NCBI GenBank assembly: GCA_016871515.1
Contig: VHDE01000009.1
Location: 1 to 64,000, forward strand
Direction: 5' to 3'
Source of the DNA: Verrucomicrobiota bacterium
GTDB lineage: Bacteria > Verrucomicrobiota > Verrucomicrobiia > Limisphaerales > SIBE01
Length of the DNA: 64,000 nt
Under the pieces are notes generated by a model, which saw only the letters and a program-made list of their open reading frames with translations, did not search any database and was not told the DNA's origin. Made by a program: the position numbers and the translations under genes. The first letter of the stretch is position 1; every line of letters starts with the position of its first letter. Of this stretch, positions 1-9,500 are shown one piece after another.

Positions 1-1
1 C

Positions 2-151
2 ATCTATCACATGCTCAAATACCAGGTCGAGTTCGTCGCGTTGGACATGGACAAGTACGTCGCTCAGGCCGAAGCTCACCGGCTTGGTTACTTGACGCGT
101 GAAGCCAAAAAGCTCGGATACCAACTCATTGAAATAGAACAGGCTGCTTAG
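2..151 (+). CDS. IS110-like transposase, C-terminal fragment
   Basis: An open frame enters from the left edge and stops at 149-151, giving about 49 residues that begin IYHMLKYQVEFVALD and end QLIEIEQAA. The IYHMLK stretch followed by a tyrosine-containing helix and a basic, leucine-rich end resembles the C-termini of IS110/IS116-type (DEDD) transposases. Only this tail is visible, so it cannot be judged whether the element is intact. No terminal repeat is obvious in the AT-rich 100 bases downstream. Family recognition is from memory of the motif and is moderate. Confidence 0.5.
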   Translation: MYHMLKYQVEFVALDMDKYVAQAEAHRLGYLTREAKKLGYQLIEIEQAA

Positions 152-257
152 AAGTTATTTGGAAGAATTGCTAGGAACCAAGTATTTAATCAAACATACA
201 AATATCTATTGAATTAGTAGAGATTAGAGAATAAATGTCGTCCATGAAAGGTGATCT

Positions 258-443
258 GTGGTGAACGTATCAACTGATATTCGAGGGCCGGAGCTTTCAT
301 GGTTGCAAGTTGTGAGAGAGCAGATCAGCTCGCTGCGATTTGGCGTTGTTCAAATTGTGGTGCATGATTCCAAGGTTGTTCAGCTTGAACGGACCGAGAA
401 ACTTCGGTTGGAGAGATTGGACAGCCAGTCGCCATTGGACTGA
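258..443 (+). CDS. YezD-like small protein (DUF2292)
   Basis: A 61-residue protein with a GTG start; the next codon is also GTG. An AAGGTGAT-like ribosome-binding sequence lies just upstream. The core reads VREQISSLRFGVVQIVVHD, then KVVQLERTEKLRLE, which is the pattern of the DUF2292/YezD family (one short domain, about 55-60 residues). The biochemical role is unknown. In many bacteria such genes sit beside sulfur-assimilation genes, and here the sulfate ABC transporter follows, so a link to sulfur metabolism is likely by context. A short imperfect hairpin follows the stop. Confidence 0.75.
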   Translation: MVNVSTDIRGPELSWLQVVREQISSLRFGVVQIVVHDSKVVQLERTEKLRLERLDSQSPLD

Positions 444-453
444 CAAAAACTTT

Positions 454-477
454 AACCACCAGTCTCCTGGAGGTTTT
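454..477 (+). terminator. possible weak hairpin terminator after the DUF2292 gene
   Basis: AACCACCAG and CTGGAGGTT can pair with one mismatch around a 4-base loop, followed by a short T run. It lies between the DUF2292 gene and the porin gene. The stem is short and imperfect, so it may attenuate rather than stop transcription, or mean nothing. Confidence 0.3.
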
Positions 478-544
478 CAACAATGATTTCAAATCAATGG
501 ACTGACATGATCTCAGGAAGTTTGCTGAGAACGAGGATTAAATA

Positions 545-1924
545 ATGCAGCTTAGGCAACAATTGGTAATTGCAGCTTTAATCGGCTTGCAAGTGTCGGG
601 CCGTCCCGTCCAAGCAGAGGACACGGACGGCAAGATTAGCAGAATGGAGAAGCAGATCGAGGAGTTGACTGAACAAATCAAAATCTTGCGGCGTCAGCGA
701 GAACTGGATGGGGAGGCCGCCGAAGCCAAGGTGAAAGAAATCCCAATAAAGCCCAAAAGCATCCTTCCGGACTGGGTAACAAGCATACGATTAACGAGTG
801 ATTTGAGACTGCGATTCGATAGCATATACGCCCCCGATTCGGACTTTGTAACGCGCGCGAGGTTTCGCCCTCGATTACGTTTGGGCGGGATCGCGACGCT
901 CAAGGATGACTTCGAAATCGGGTTTCGTTTGGCATCGACCCCGTCGGTGGGGAAAGACTCAGGAGGTGATCCGTTGTCAACCAATCAAACGTTCGAGGAC
1001 AACGGGAGCCGCAAGCCGGTTGGCGTTGACTGGGCATTCGCGCGCTGGACACCAATTCATACGTCAAAGTGGACCGGGTCGATAGCGGCGGGGAAGCTGG
1101 AGAATCCGCCAGGTTTCTCAGAGAATGTTTTTGATGTGGACTACACACCGGAAGGCCTGGCCGAGCAATTCGCCTACAAAGCTGGAACGAACCACACCAT
1201 TAGCGCTTACTTCGGCCAGTATATGCTGGATGAATTACAGTTTGGCGCGAGGGATCCATATCTTTTTCTGGAACAGTTGCGATTGGATTCAAAGTGGGGC
1301 CAGCGCATCAATACTTCATTAGGCGTTTCCGGGTTGAGCATTGCCAATCCAGAAAGCCTGACGACCGCGAATGTTCCTGATTCCAATCATGGGAATACTC
1401 GCACTAAGGATGGCGTCCTGGTGAACGACTATCAATTGCTGATCGCGGACGGGAGGCTGACGTATAACCTAGAAAGCTTTCCTCTCTATAACGGGCCGTT
1501 CCCCGTCAGCTTGAATGGAGAATCCATTCACAACTTTGGCGCCAGCCGCGACAATATTGCCTATTCCTTTGGTCCGTCGTTTGGCAGGGTCACTCAGACC
1601 GGGAGGGGCCAAAAAGGAAACTGGGAGATTTCCTATCGCTACCAGGAACTTCAGGGCGATGCCAACTATGAAGAATTGACGGCCTCTGACAACGGCGTCT
1701 TTTACCGGCACAGACCTCCAGGGGAACCCGCTCTGACTTCATTTCGCCCGACGTTTTTCAATGGGTTAAACCTCCGGGGACATGCCTTTCGAGTGGCTTA
1801 TGCTCCGTTTGATTCACTCGTTCTCGACGCCCGAATTTGGTTAAACGAGCCAATTAGAGTGCTCGACGAAGCGGACAAGGTCCAGGGAATCCGCCTCCTC
1901 TTCGATGCAGTTTGGAAATTCTGA
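545..1924 (+). CDS. putative outer-membrane porin
   Basis: 459 residues. A signal peptide (about residues 1-24, ending near VQA-ED) is followed by a short coiled coil (about 29-54, KISRMEKQIEELTEQIKILR). From about residue 75 comes a long region of alternating short strands rich in aromatic, Gly and Asn residues, and the protein ends WKF with the terminal Phe typical of beta-barrels. This is the plan of the 'putative porin' family (coiled-coil neck plus 16-18 strand barrel). Lying 37 bases ahead of the sulfate-binding protein gene, it probably brings sulfate or another oxyanion across the outer membrane; substrate is inferred from context only. Confidence 0.8.
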   Translation: MQLRQQLVIAALIGLQVSGRPVQAEDTDGKISRMEKQIEELTEQIKILRRQRELDGEAAEAKVKEIPIKPKSILPDWVTSIRLTSDLRLRFDSIYAPDSDFVTRARFRPRLRLGGIATLKDDFEIGFRLASTPSVGKDSGGDPLSTNQTFEDNGSRKPVGVDWAFARWTPIHTSKWTGSIAAGKLENPPGFSENVFDVDYTPEGLAEQFAYKAGTNHTISAYFGQYMLDELQFGARDPYLFLEQLRLDSKWGQRINTSLGVSGLSIANPESLTTANVPDSNHGNTRTKDGVLVNDYQLLIADGRLTYNLESFPLYNGPFPVSLNGESIHNFGASRDNIAYSFGPSFGRVTQTGRGQKGNWEISYRYQELQGDANYEELTASDNGVFYRHRPPGEPALTSFRPTFFNGLNLRGHAFRVAYAPFDSLVLDARIWLNEPIRVLDEADKVQGIRLLFDAVWKF

Positions 1925-1961
1925 TCAGAAGCTCTGACTCGTTTGAAGCCGTTAGACTAAA

Positions 1962-3005
1962 ATGAAAACTCAAGCTATGAAACTCACAATTGATGGCGCC
2001 CTAAGACGAAAACAGTTTCTCCTCGTTCTCCTCACCGCGGCGACCGTCTTGGAAGGCTGGGCGGCCGGTAAAGCAATTAGCCTCCTTAACGTTTCTTACG
2101 ATCCAACCCGCGAGCTTTACGCCGATTTTAACCGCGCATTCGCCGAGCATTGGCAGAAACAAGCGGGCCAAAGCGTGACGATCAAGAAATCCCATGGCGG
2201 CTCGGGCAAACAAGCGCGTTCGGTCATCGATGGATTGGAAGGGGATGTCGTCACATTGGCTCTGGCCTACGACATTGATGCTATTGCCGAGAAAGGGCGG
2301 TTGCTGGACAAGGATTGGCAAAAGCGTCTCCCGCATAATAGCGCTCCATACACTTCGACCATCGTCTTCCTGGTGCGCAAAGGAAATCCCAAAGGGATCA
2401 AAGATTGGGACGACTTAATTCGGCCGAGGATTAGGGTTGTGACCCCGAATCCGAGGACTTCAGGCGGTGCGCGCTGGAATTATCTGGCGGCATACGGCTA
2501 TGAATTGAAGCGCTCCGGCGGCAACGAAGCCAAGGCGCAGGAGTTCGTCAGAAAACTATTTGCGAATGTGGAAGTACAAGATACGGGCGCGCGCGGCGCC
2601 TCGACGACCTTCATTCAAAGAGAAATTGGTGATGTGCTCATCGCTTGGGAGAACGAGGCCGTTTTGGCGATCAAGGAATTGGGGAAAGGACAATTCGAGA
2701 TTGTGGCGCCATCCGTAAGCATTCTGGCTGAACCGCCCGTGGCTGTTGTCGATAAAGTCGCCAAGCGCAAGGGCACAGAAGCCGTGGCGAAGGCCTATAT
2801 CGAGTATCTCTATACGGAAGCAGGACAGGAAATTGCCGCCAAACATTATTACCGTCCGCGGATGCAATCCGTCGCCGACAAATACAGCAACCAATTCCCG
2901 AAAATCGAACTATTCACCATCGATGAAGTCTTTGGCGGCTGGAGCAAAGCGCAATCAAAACACTTCAGTGATGGTGGGATTTTCGATCAGATTCAAAAAA
3001 AGTGA
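1962..3005 (+). CDS. sbp: sulfate ABC transporter, periplasmic sulfate-binding protein
   Basis: 347 residues (342 if the second ATG at 1977 is used). An N-terminal signal sequence ([20 protein letters not shown]) precedes the mature binding protein. The motif [20 protein letters not shown] followed by [10 protein letters not shown] is the hallmark of the Sbp/CysP family, as are [20 protein letters not shown] and the C-terminal FDQI ending. It captures sulfate (or thiosulfate) in the periplasm and delivers it to the CysT/CysW permease. A 181-base gap separates it from cysT, unlike the tight spacing of the other transporter genes. Confidence 0.95.
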   Translation: MKTQAMKLTIDGALRRKQFLLVLLTAATVLEGWAAGKAISLLNVSYDPTRELYADFNRAFAEHWQKQAGQSVTIKKSHGGSGKQARSVIDGLEGDVVTLALAYDIDAIAEKGRLLDKDWQKRLPHNSAPYTSTIVFLVRKGNPKGIKDWDDLIRPRIRVVTPNPRTSGGARWNYLAAYGYELKRSGGNEAKAQEFVRKLFANVEVQDTGARGASTTFIQREIGDVLIAWENEAVLAIKELGKGQFEIVAPSVSILAEPPVAVVDKVAKRKGTEAVAKAYIEYLYTEAGQEIAAKHYYRPRMQSVADKYSNQFPKIELFTIDEVFGGWSKAQSKHFSDGGIFDQIQKK

Positions 3006-3186
3006 GTTCTAGCGCGGGAGACTATTTCATAGCCATTGTGCGAACATTTCATTCACAATTTGCCGCAGCGCAGACTGAAAGTCGGCGCTACGAACAATGC
3101 AGACGCGCTCAACACGTATCTTTTTGAAAAAAAGCTTCCGGACCATTTGATGTCCCAGTAATTTCTTCCTTTTACCCAGCGCTTTC
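3006..3186. repeat. gap between sbp and cysT with a short inverted-repeat motif
   Basis: Around 3063-3102 the sequence GCGCAGACTGAAAGTCGGCG followed by CTACGAA resembles the 'GCAGACTGAGAGTCTGCG-TTACG' motif repeated at 16830-16870 and 32960-32990. It interrupts an otherwise compact operon. No coding potential is seen here. Confidence 0.4.
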
Positions 3187-4011
3187 ATGGCAGCCCAACG
3201 TTTTAGAGTCCTTCCAGGCTTCGGTCTGACAATGGGATTCACGCTCTTTTATTTGAGCGCGATCGTCATCATTCCGATAGCGGCTCTTTTCTTGAAGAGC
3301 TTTCAACTTTCCTGGGCAGATTTTTGGAGAGTGGTGACGACGGATCGCGCTATGGCTGCCTACAAACTGACCTTTGGCGCATCACTCATTGCGGCGCTCA
3401 TCAACGCCATCTTCGGAACGATCCTCGCGTGGGTGTTGGTGCGTTATACGTTCCCGGGCAAAAAGTTCATTGATGCATTGGTCGATTTCCCGTTTGCGCT
3501 GCCCACGGCCGTGGCAGGTTTGACGTTGTCCAATCTTTTTGCCGGGAACGGCTGGCTAGGACAATTCCTTGTGCCGCTCGGCATTAAAGGCGCGTTCACG
3601 CCGCTCGGGGTGATTATCGCGCTCACCTTCGTCGGGATGCCATTTGCCGTGCGCACGTTGCAGCCGGTATTGGAAAATCTGGATCGGGGCGTCGAGGAAG
3701 TCGCGGCCACCTTGGGCGCGGGACGGCTGCGAACGTTTGTTAAAATCATTGCGCCGACTCTGCTGCCCACGATCATCACCGGTTTTGCGTTGTCGTTTGC
3801 CCGAGCTGTGGGCGAATACGGCTCAATCGTGTTTATTTCCGGTAACAAACCATTTCAGACAGAGATCGCTCCTTACCTGATCGTGTTTCGTTTGGAGGAA
3901 TACGATTATCTCGGCGCGACGGCGATTGCGGCCGTCCTGTTGGTGATCTCGTTTGTTATTCTGGCAGTAATTAATTACCTCGAAAGCTGGGCTGGACGTT
4001 ACCAGAGATAA
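3187..4011 (+). CDS. cysT: sulfate ABC transporter permease CysT (CysU)
   Basis: 274 residues with about six membrane segments. The cytoplasmic EAA loop (EEVAATLGAGRLRTFVKIIA) and the downstream AVGEYGSIVFISGN match CysT, the first permease of the CysTWA-Sbp importer. It pairs with CysW to form the sulfate channel in the inner membrane. The stop lies one base before the ATG of cysW, indicating translational coupling. Confidence 0.95.
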   Translation: MAAQRFRVLPGFGLTMGFTLFYLSAIVIIPIAALFLKSFQLSWADFWRVVTTDRAMAAYKLTFGASLIAALINAIFGTILAWVLVRYTFPGKKFIDALVDFPFALPTAVAGLTLSNLFAGNGWLGQFLVPLGIKGAFTPLGVIIALTFVGMPFAVRTLQPVLENLDRGVEEVAATLGAGRLRTFVKIIAPTLLPTIITGFALSFARAVGEYGSIVFISGNKPFQTEIAPYLIVFRLEEYDYLGATAIAAVLLVISFVILAVINYLESWAGRYQR

Positions 4012-4012
4012 T

Positions 4013-4972
4013 ATGGCTGGTTACGTCAAGAGGTCGCGGCAAACGAATGGTCATACTGCCTCCAAGGGCGGCACGGAAGAATCTCCTTTTTTCAAGTGGC
4101 TGTTGATTACGGTGGCGCTCCTTTTTTCGATCCTGTTTTTGCTGCTGCCGTTAGTGAACGTGTTCGCGCAAGCGCTGAGCAAGGGCTGGCAAGCGTACTG
4201 GACCGCTCTTTCAGAGCCCGACGCCTGGGCTGCAATTAAACTGACGCTCCTGGTCGCCGCAATCACGGTGCCGCTCAACGTTGTGTTCGGGCTGGCGGCA
4301 GCGTGGGCCATTGCGAAATTCGACTTTCGTGGCAAGTCGCTGCTCAACACGTTGATCGATCTGCCGTTCTCGGTTTCGCCTGTGGTGGCCGGGTTGATGT
4401 ATGTGCTGCTCTTCGGGCTCCAAGGTTACTTTGGGCGCTGGCTCGCGGACCATGAGATCAAAATTATCTTCGCCGTTCCAGGCATTGTGATCGCAACTAT
4501 CTTCATCACCTTTCCCTTCGTCGCCCGCGAGTTAATTCCAGTCATGCAAGCGACCCGCTCGGAACAAGAGCAAGCCGCATTGACACTCGGGGCGACCGGC
4601 TGGCAAACGTTCTGGCGGGTGACTTTGCCCTCTGTTAAGTGGGGTCTGCTCTACGGAATTATTCTTTGCAACGCTCGCGCGATGGGAGAGTTTGGCGCCG
4701 TCTCCGTTGTTTCAGGCCACATCACCGGCCAAACCGATACGATGCCCTTGCGCATTGAAAAGCTTTACCAGGAATACAACGCCGCCGCCGCGTTCGCGAT
4801 TGCCAGTCTCCTGGCGCTTTTGGCTTTGCTCACACTCGGCATTAAGACGTTTCTCGAATGGAAACAAGAGCGGGATTACGAACGGGCCCAGCGCGCGGCC
4901 GAGTCTTATGAGGATTCGACCGCGCCGACAAGTCGGGAACCCGAAATCACAGCCGTCCGTTCTCAACCTTGA
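4013..4972 (+). CDS. cysW: sulfate ABC transporter permease CysW
   Basis: 319 residues. After a hydrophilic N-terminus of about 30 residues come six membrane segments, with the EAA loop EQEQAALTLGATGWQTFWRV and the CysW signature ARAMGEFGAVSVVSGHITG. The conserved TMPLRIEKLYQEYN stretch is also typical of CysW. It is slightly longer than usual because of a polar C-terminal tail (ERAQRAAESYEDS onward). cysA follows after 30 bases. Confidence 0.95.
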   Translation: MAGYVKRSRQTNGHTASKGGTEESPFFKWLLITVALLFSILFLLLPLVNVFAQALSKGWQAYWTALSEPDAWAAIKLTLLVAAITVPLNVVFGLAAAWAIAKFDFRGKSLLNTLIDLPFSVSPVVAGLMYVLLFGLQGYFGRWLADHEIKIIFAVPGIVIATIFITFPFVARELIPVMQATRSEQEQAALTLGATGWQTFWRVTLPSVKWGLLYGIILCNARAMGEFGAVSVVSGHITGQTDTMPLRIEKLYQEYNAAAAFAIASLLALLALLTLGIKTFLEWKQERDYERAQRAAESYEDSTAPTSREPEITAVRSQP

Positions 4973-5002
4973 ATCGAAATTTGAATCGCAGCAGATCGTG
5001 GC

Positions 5003-6106
5003 ATGAGCATTGAGCTAAAAAGTGTCAGCAAGCAATTCGGGGAAGTGGCGGCAGTGAACAATGTGACCTTCTCGGTCAATGAAGGCGAATTGCTGGCTTT
5101 GCTCGGTCCCAGTGGCGGCGGCAAAACCACGGTCCTGCGCATGATCGCCGGTTTGGAGGTGCCAACCGAAGGCGACATCTACATTCGCGGCCAGCGCGTC
5201 AATGACATCAAAGTCCAGAAGCGCAACATCGGATTCGTTTTCCAGAATTACGCGCTGTTCCAAAACATGAATGTGTTCAAGAACATCGCGTTCGGTCTGA
5301 AAATCAAGAAGTGGAAATCGGCGGACATCAAGGCTCGCGTCCGTGAATTGCTGGAATTGCTGGGCCTCGAAGGCCTGGACAAACGTTATCCGCATCAACT
5401 CTCCGGCGGCCAGCGCCAACGCGTCGCGATTGCGCGCGCTCTGGCGCCGAAGCCGAGCGTCCTATTGCTCGATGAACCATTCGGCGCCGTCGATGCGAAG
5501 ATACGTCAGGAACTTCGCGAATGGCTCGTCCGCTTGCATCACGACCTCAACGTTACCACGCTCTTCGTCACTCACGATCAAGAAGAGGCGATGGAGGTTT
5601 CGAATCGCATCGTCATCTTTTCGCGTGGAAACCTCGAACAAATCGGCACGCCGCGTGATGTCTATGAACAACCGGCTAATGAGTTCGTGGCGCGGTTCAT
5701 TGGCGTCATGAACGTGCTAGAACTCGAAGTCTTCAAAAACGTCGGCCGCGCCGGAGAACTCCAGTTTCCTGCTCCGGGCTACGCGGACGGCGAAAGAATT
5801 CGAATCGGATTCCGGCCCTTCTCCGTTCAGATTTCCTCTGATCTAAACCAGTTTCCTTATCAAGCTGTCGTGCGGCAAACGTACTTCCTGGGCGTCATGT
5901 TACGATTGGAGTTAGAGCTCGAGTCCGGATTGTTGCTGCGCTCGCGGATGTCAAAAGAGGAATACGCCAACCTCGCGCTTTACGACGGAAAGAAAGTTTC
6001 GCTTCAAATTCGAAACTATCGCATCCTTTCGCGCGAACATGAGCCATTGGGTCCCGAATTGACCGCGCCTGAGAAATCGTCGCTATTCGTCGGCGAGGGA
6101 ATTTAG
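5003..6106 (+). CDS. cysA: sulfate ABC transporter ATP-binding protein CysA
   Basis: 367 residues. Walker A GPSGGGKT (35-42), Q-loop region FVFQNYALF, signature LSGGQRQR, Walker B LLLDEPFGAVDAK and the switch histidine in FVTHDQEEAM are all present. The C-terminal third is a TOBE-type regulatory domain (from about GFRPFSVQI). It energises sulfate uptake by the CysTW permease and closes the cluster. The minus-strand CBS gene begins only 3 bases beyond its stop, so the two transcripts converge. Confidence 0.95.
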   Translation: MSIELKSVSKQFGEVAAVNNVTFSVNEGELLALLGPSGGGKTTVLRMIAGLEVPTEGDIYIRGQRVNDIKVQKRNIGFVFQNYALFQNMNVFKNIAFGLKIKKWKSADIKARVRELLELLGLEGLDKRYPHQLSGGQRQRVAIARALAPKPSVLLLDEPFGAVDAKIRQELREWLVRLHHDLNVTTLFVTHDQEEAMEVSNRIVIFSRGNLEQIGTPRDVYEQPANEFVARFIGVMNVLELEVFKNVGRAGELQFPAPGYADGERIRIGFRPFSVQISSDLNQFPYQAVVRQTYFLGVMLRLELELESGLLLRSRMSKEEYANLALYDGKKVSLQIRNYRILSREHEPLGPELTAPEKSSLFVGEGI

Positions 6107-6108
6107 GC

Positions 6109-6387
6109 TCAGGCTGGCTCACTGACGCACTCGAGCAACTCCTCAGCCAAACGGTCATCGTGGGATCGGACCGCCAAATCGCCGAGCGAAACGATTCCAA
6201 TCAAACGCTTTTCTCGATTAAGCACCGGCAGCCGCCGAATTTGCTTGTCCTCCATGATCTTGGCCGCTTCCTCCAAATCCTGGTCGTCGAAGCAATAGGT
6301 GATGCCAGGCGTCATAACATCTCGCACTTTGGTGGAAAGCGGGTCATGACCTTCAGCAACCGAACGAATTGCCAAATCGCGGATCAT
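6109..6387 (-). CDS. CBS-domain protein, truncated to the second CBS repeat
   Basis: 92 residues. The second half of a typical two-CBS protein is clear: VRDVMTPGITYCFDDQDLEE, KIMEDKQIRRLPVLNREKRL and IGIVSLGDLAV. The N-terminal MIRDLAIRSVAEGHDP corresponds to the linker that normally joins CBS1 to CBS2 (family form 'TDRDIAVRAVAEG'). The first CBS repeat is missing. The frame stays open upstream of the ATG but translates the inverted repeat at 6406-6478 instead of CBS sequence. CBS pairs usually bind adenosyl nucleotides, and a single repeat is unlikely to be fully functional unless it dimerises. Confidence 0.75.
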   Translation of the reverse strand: MIRDLAIRSVAEGHDPLSTKVRDVMTPGITYCFDDQDLEEAAKIMEDKQIRRLPVLNREKRLIGIVSLGDLAVRSHDDRLAEELLECVSEPA

Positions 6388-6405
6388 GGAGCGTCTTTTC
6401 CTGGC

Positions 6406-6478
6406 TGTAGCGGCGTCTCGTAAGAGCGCCGCGAGCTTTGGCGCGAAGAATGCGGCGTTCTTAGGAGACGCCGCTACA
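6406..6478. repeat. inverted repeat next to truncated CBS gene
   Basis: The arms TGTAGCGGCGTCTCGTAAGA and TCTTAGGAGACGCCGCTACA are complementary with one mismatch, around a GC-rich middle. The left arm begins about 20 bases from the CBS start codon, where the missing first CBS repeat should be. Confidence 0.7.
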
Positions 6479-6524
6479 AGTGAACGGACGCGTCCTGGTG
6501 AAACGAGCTGAGTGTTAAGTGTTC

Positions 6525-9500
6525 CTATCTTGCCGCAGGGCTAACTGCGCCGATCAATTCTCGGCGCAGTTCCGTCGTCATAGGACGATTATCTTGCGGC
6601 GGGTTTAAGATGTACCAAATCAGGTTGCGAAAGTCTGCATCGGGCATCTGTTCCAGGCCTTCGGGCATCACCGAGAGTTCGCCCGTTCGCATCGTCGCAA
6701 TGTTCGACTTCGCAATGATTTCCTCCTTCGGTCCAGCGGAAAGCAATTTGACGCGGGCTTCAGTGTCTTCTATCAACCGGCCACTGACGGCGCGTCCGTC
6801 CTTCGTTTCGATCTCCACATTCTCGTAGCCCTTCCCAATGATTTGATTTGGATCGATCACATTAGCCAAAAGCGCGTCCAGGCTGGATCGGCCCACACCG
6901 GTCAAATCCGGCCCAACGTCGGCGCCCTCACCATGCAGTTTGTGGCAAGTCAGACATGTCTTGACGGCTAATTCATGACCGGCTTTCAAATCGACTGGCC
7001 CATCGATCACGGCCTTTTTCTTGGCCGCGATCAGTCTGGCTTTGTCGGCGTCGGCATCGCGGAAGCGCCCGATGACTTTGACCGCGCGATTCCGGGCGTA
7101 ATCGTCGCGAGAATTAACGAGCGACCGAACCACCGTCACGGGAAGGTCGGCGGGCGAAATGGCCTTGTTTTCAAGCGCGGTAATAAAGGCCCGCGTCCAT
7201 GGGTTGCGCGAAGTCAAAACTTCCGCGGCAACACGTTGTGAAGCAGGTGTGAAAGTTTTCCAGCGCTTCAGAATTTCGGACGGCAGTTGATCTCCGCCAA
7301 CTTCGCCGAGGGCGCGGAGCGATTCCTGAACAATGCGTTCGGCACTAGGCGCGGCTAACATCGCGATCAATATATCGCGAACGGCGTCGATTTTTTGCTG
7401 CTTGACCGACTGAATCGCTTGGACGCGCTGATCAATTCCGGTTTGAGGATTCTGAATTACTTTCAGGCTGGCCTGCAGCGCAGCCGCATCTCCCCACATA
7501 GCACCCAACTGCCGTGAGCGCGAGACAATTTCCGGATTTGAACTTTTGGCCAATTTGTTGACGAAGTCCGCTGGCGAACGCGCAGGCATCAACGCCTTGC
7601 CCTTCTGTCCTTCGATTAGTCCGTCCAGCGCAGCTAACGCCAGCGGCGCTGCGTTTTCGGGAATTGCGGTGACGAAATCGAGTGCTGTGTCCAATCGGTC
7701 GGGCCGTTGCGAGTCGCAGATGCGGCGCATGACCTTGCGTGTCAGGTCAGCGCTCAACGGCATCGCAGAAGGACCATTCTCGATCAACCAAGCTAACGCC
7801 CCATCCGGATCGCGCCCAATCTGAGGTTCGGCGGCCATCCAAATCATGAATGGCAACACTGGATCGGTCGCGGAAGCGGAGCTTTTGACCAACGCGGCTA
7901 GAATGGCGCCGGCATCCGTTCCGGAGAGTTGCTGCGAGACCGGCCTGTTCACGGTAAGGGCGCCAGAAACAAATTGGCGTGCCGCAGTCGCGACGGCCAA
8001 ACGGACGCTGTTGTCGGAATCGTCGGCCAATGTCACGAGGCGCCGAAATGGTTGTTCGGACGCATCTCCGCGTTCGCCGGTGAACCGCGCGGCCCAAGCG
8101 CGAATCGTGGGTTCTTTGTCGCTGGCAGCCGCATCGAGGGTTTCTTCTGAGAGAAAGCCCGCGCCGTGCAGCGTCCAGAGCCCGGCCAAGCGCGCTTCCA
8201 GATTCTGGCCTTGCCGGAACAGGTCTTGAAGCGCGCGTCTCGTGTTGGAATCGCGGCGCTCGCTTAGGAGGCGTTGGGCGGTGCGCCGGTGCCAGACGTT
8301 TGGATGCGAAAGCAACTGCACGAGTTCGCTGCTGCTTAGCTTGGCCAAATCGAGATTCGCTGGACGAGCTGGAACCGGCGCGCCGGGTTTGTTTCCGGTG
8401 TATACCACGCGCCAAATGCGTCCATGCGCCCGGTCCACGCCTTCCGGATCGGCATTGGCATTTTGGTAACACGGATATTTGTCATACCAATCCATGATCC
8501 AAAGCGCGCCGTCCGGTCCAGTTTGAGAACTGACCGGTCGAAACCATCCGTCATTCGCGCGCACAAAATCTCGCACAAACGTCGCTGTGAAGCTGGAGCC
8601 GTTTGGCGCAAGCCGGTCTTGATGCACCGCGCTGTCGTGAATATTTCCCATGAAAACTGTTCCGAGATATTCAGGCGGGTATTGGTGGCCTTGGTAGATT
8701 TGCACGCCTGCGTAAGCGGCGCGAAAATGCTTGTGATCGACGATTGACGGCAGGAGTTGATAGGCGTAGGGATGCGGCGGCGTGCCGGCTTGCCGGACGT
8801 AAATTCCTCCCGGCGCCATGTGAAACAGGTGATCGATCACGCAAGCTGTGACGAACGCGTTCCCGGCTCGGTCAAAATCAACACCCCACGGGTTGCTGGT
8901 CCCCTCGGCAAACACTTCAAATTTCTTCGCGCGTGGATGAAAGCGAGCGACGGCGGCTGTCATTGTCACGCCATCATCGTCCGGATTATTCGGATCTTTC
9001 ACTTTCGAATAAGTGAAAACGCCGTGCGTCATGTAGAGCCAGCCGTCCGGTCCCCAAGTAAAACCATTGAGTAATTCGTGCCGGTCTTCGAGGCCGAAGC
9101 CGGTCATGGCAATCGTCTTCTTATCGGCGATGTCGTCGCCATTGGTGTCTTCAAAGAAAAGCAGGTGAGGCGCCTGACCAACGTACACGCCGCCGTTGCC
9201 GACCAAAATGCCAGTCGCCAAATTCAAACCATCGGCGAAAACCGTGACCTTATCGGCGCGGCCATCGCCGTCGGTGTCCTCAAGAATCTTGACGTTATCG
9301 CGCGGCTTTGTTCCAGCCGGCGCCCCGAGAGGATACTCGTAAAGTTCGACGACCCAGAGCCGCCCTCGCTCGTCCCACGTCATCGCGACTGGATTGACGA
9401 CGTCGGGTTCGGCGGCAAAAATCCGGACTTCAAAACCTTCGGGCACGGTGAATTTTTTTTGGGCTTCCGCGGGAGCGAGCGCAGGTGTTTGCGTCGGCGT

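Noticed and set aside
1..240. Complete insertion sequence at the left edge
   Set aside because: Only the last 49 codons of a transposase are visible and no end repeat can be identified.
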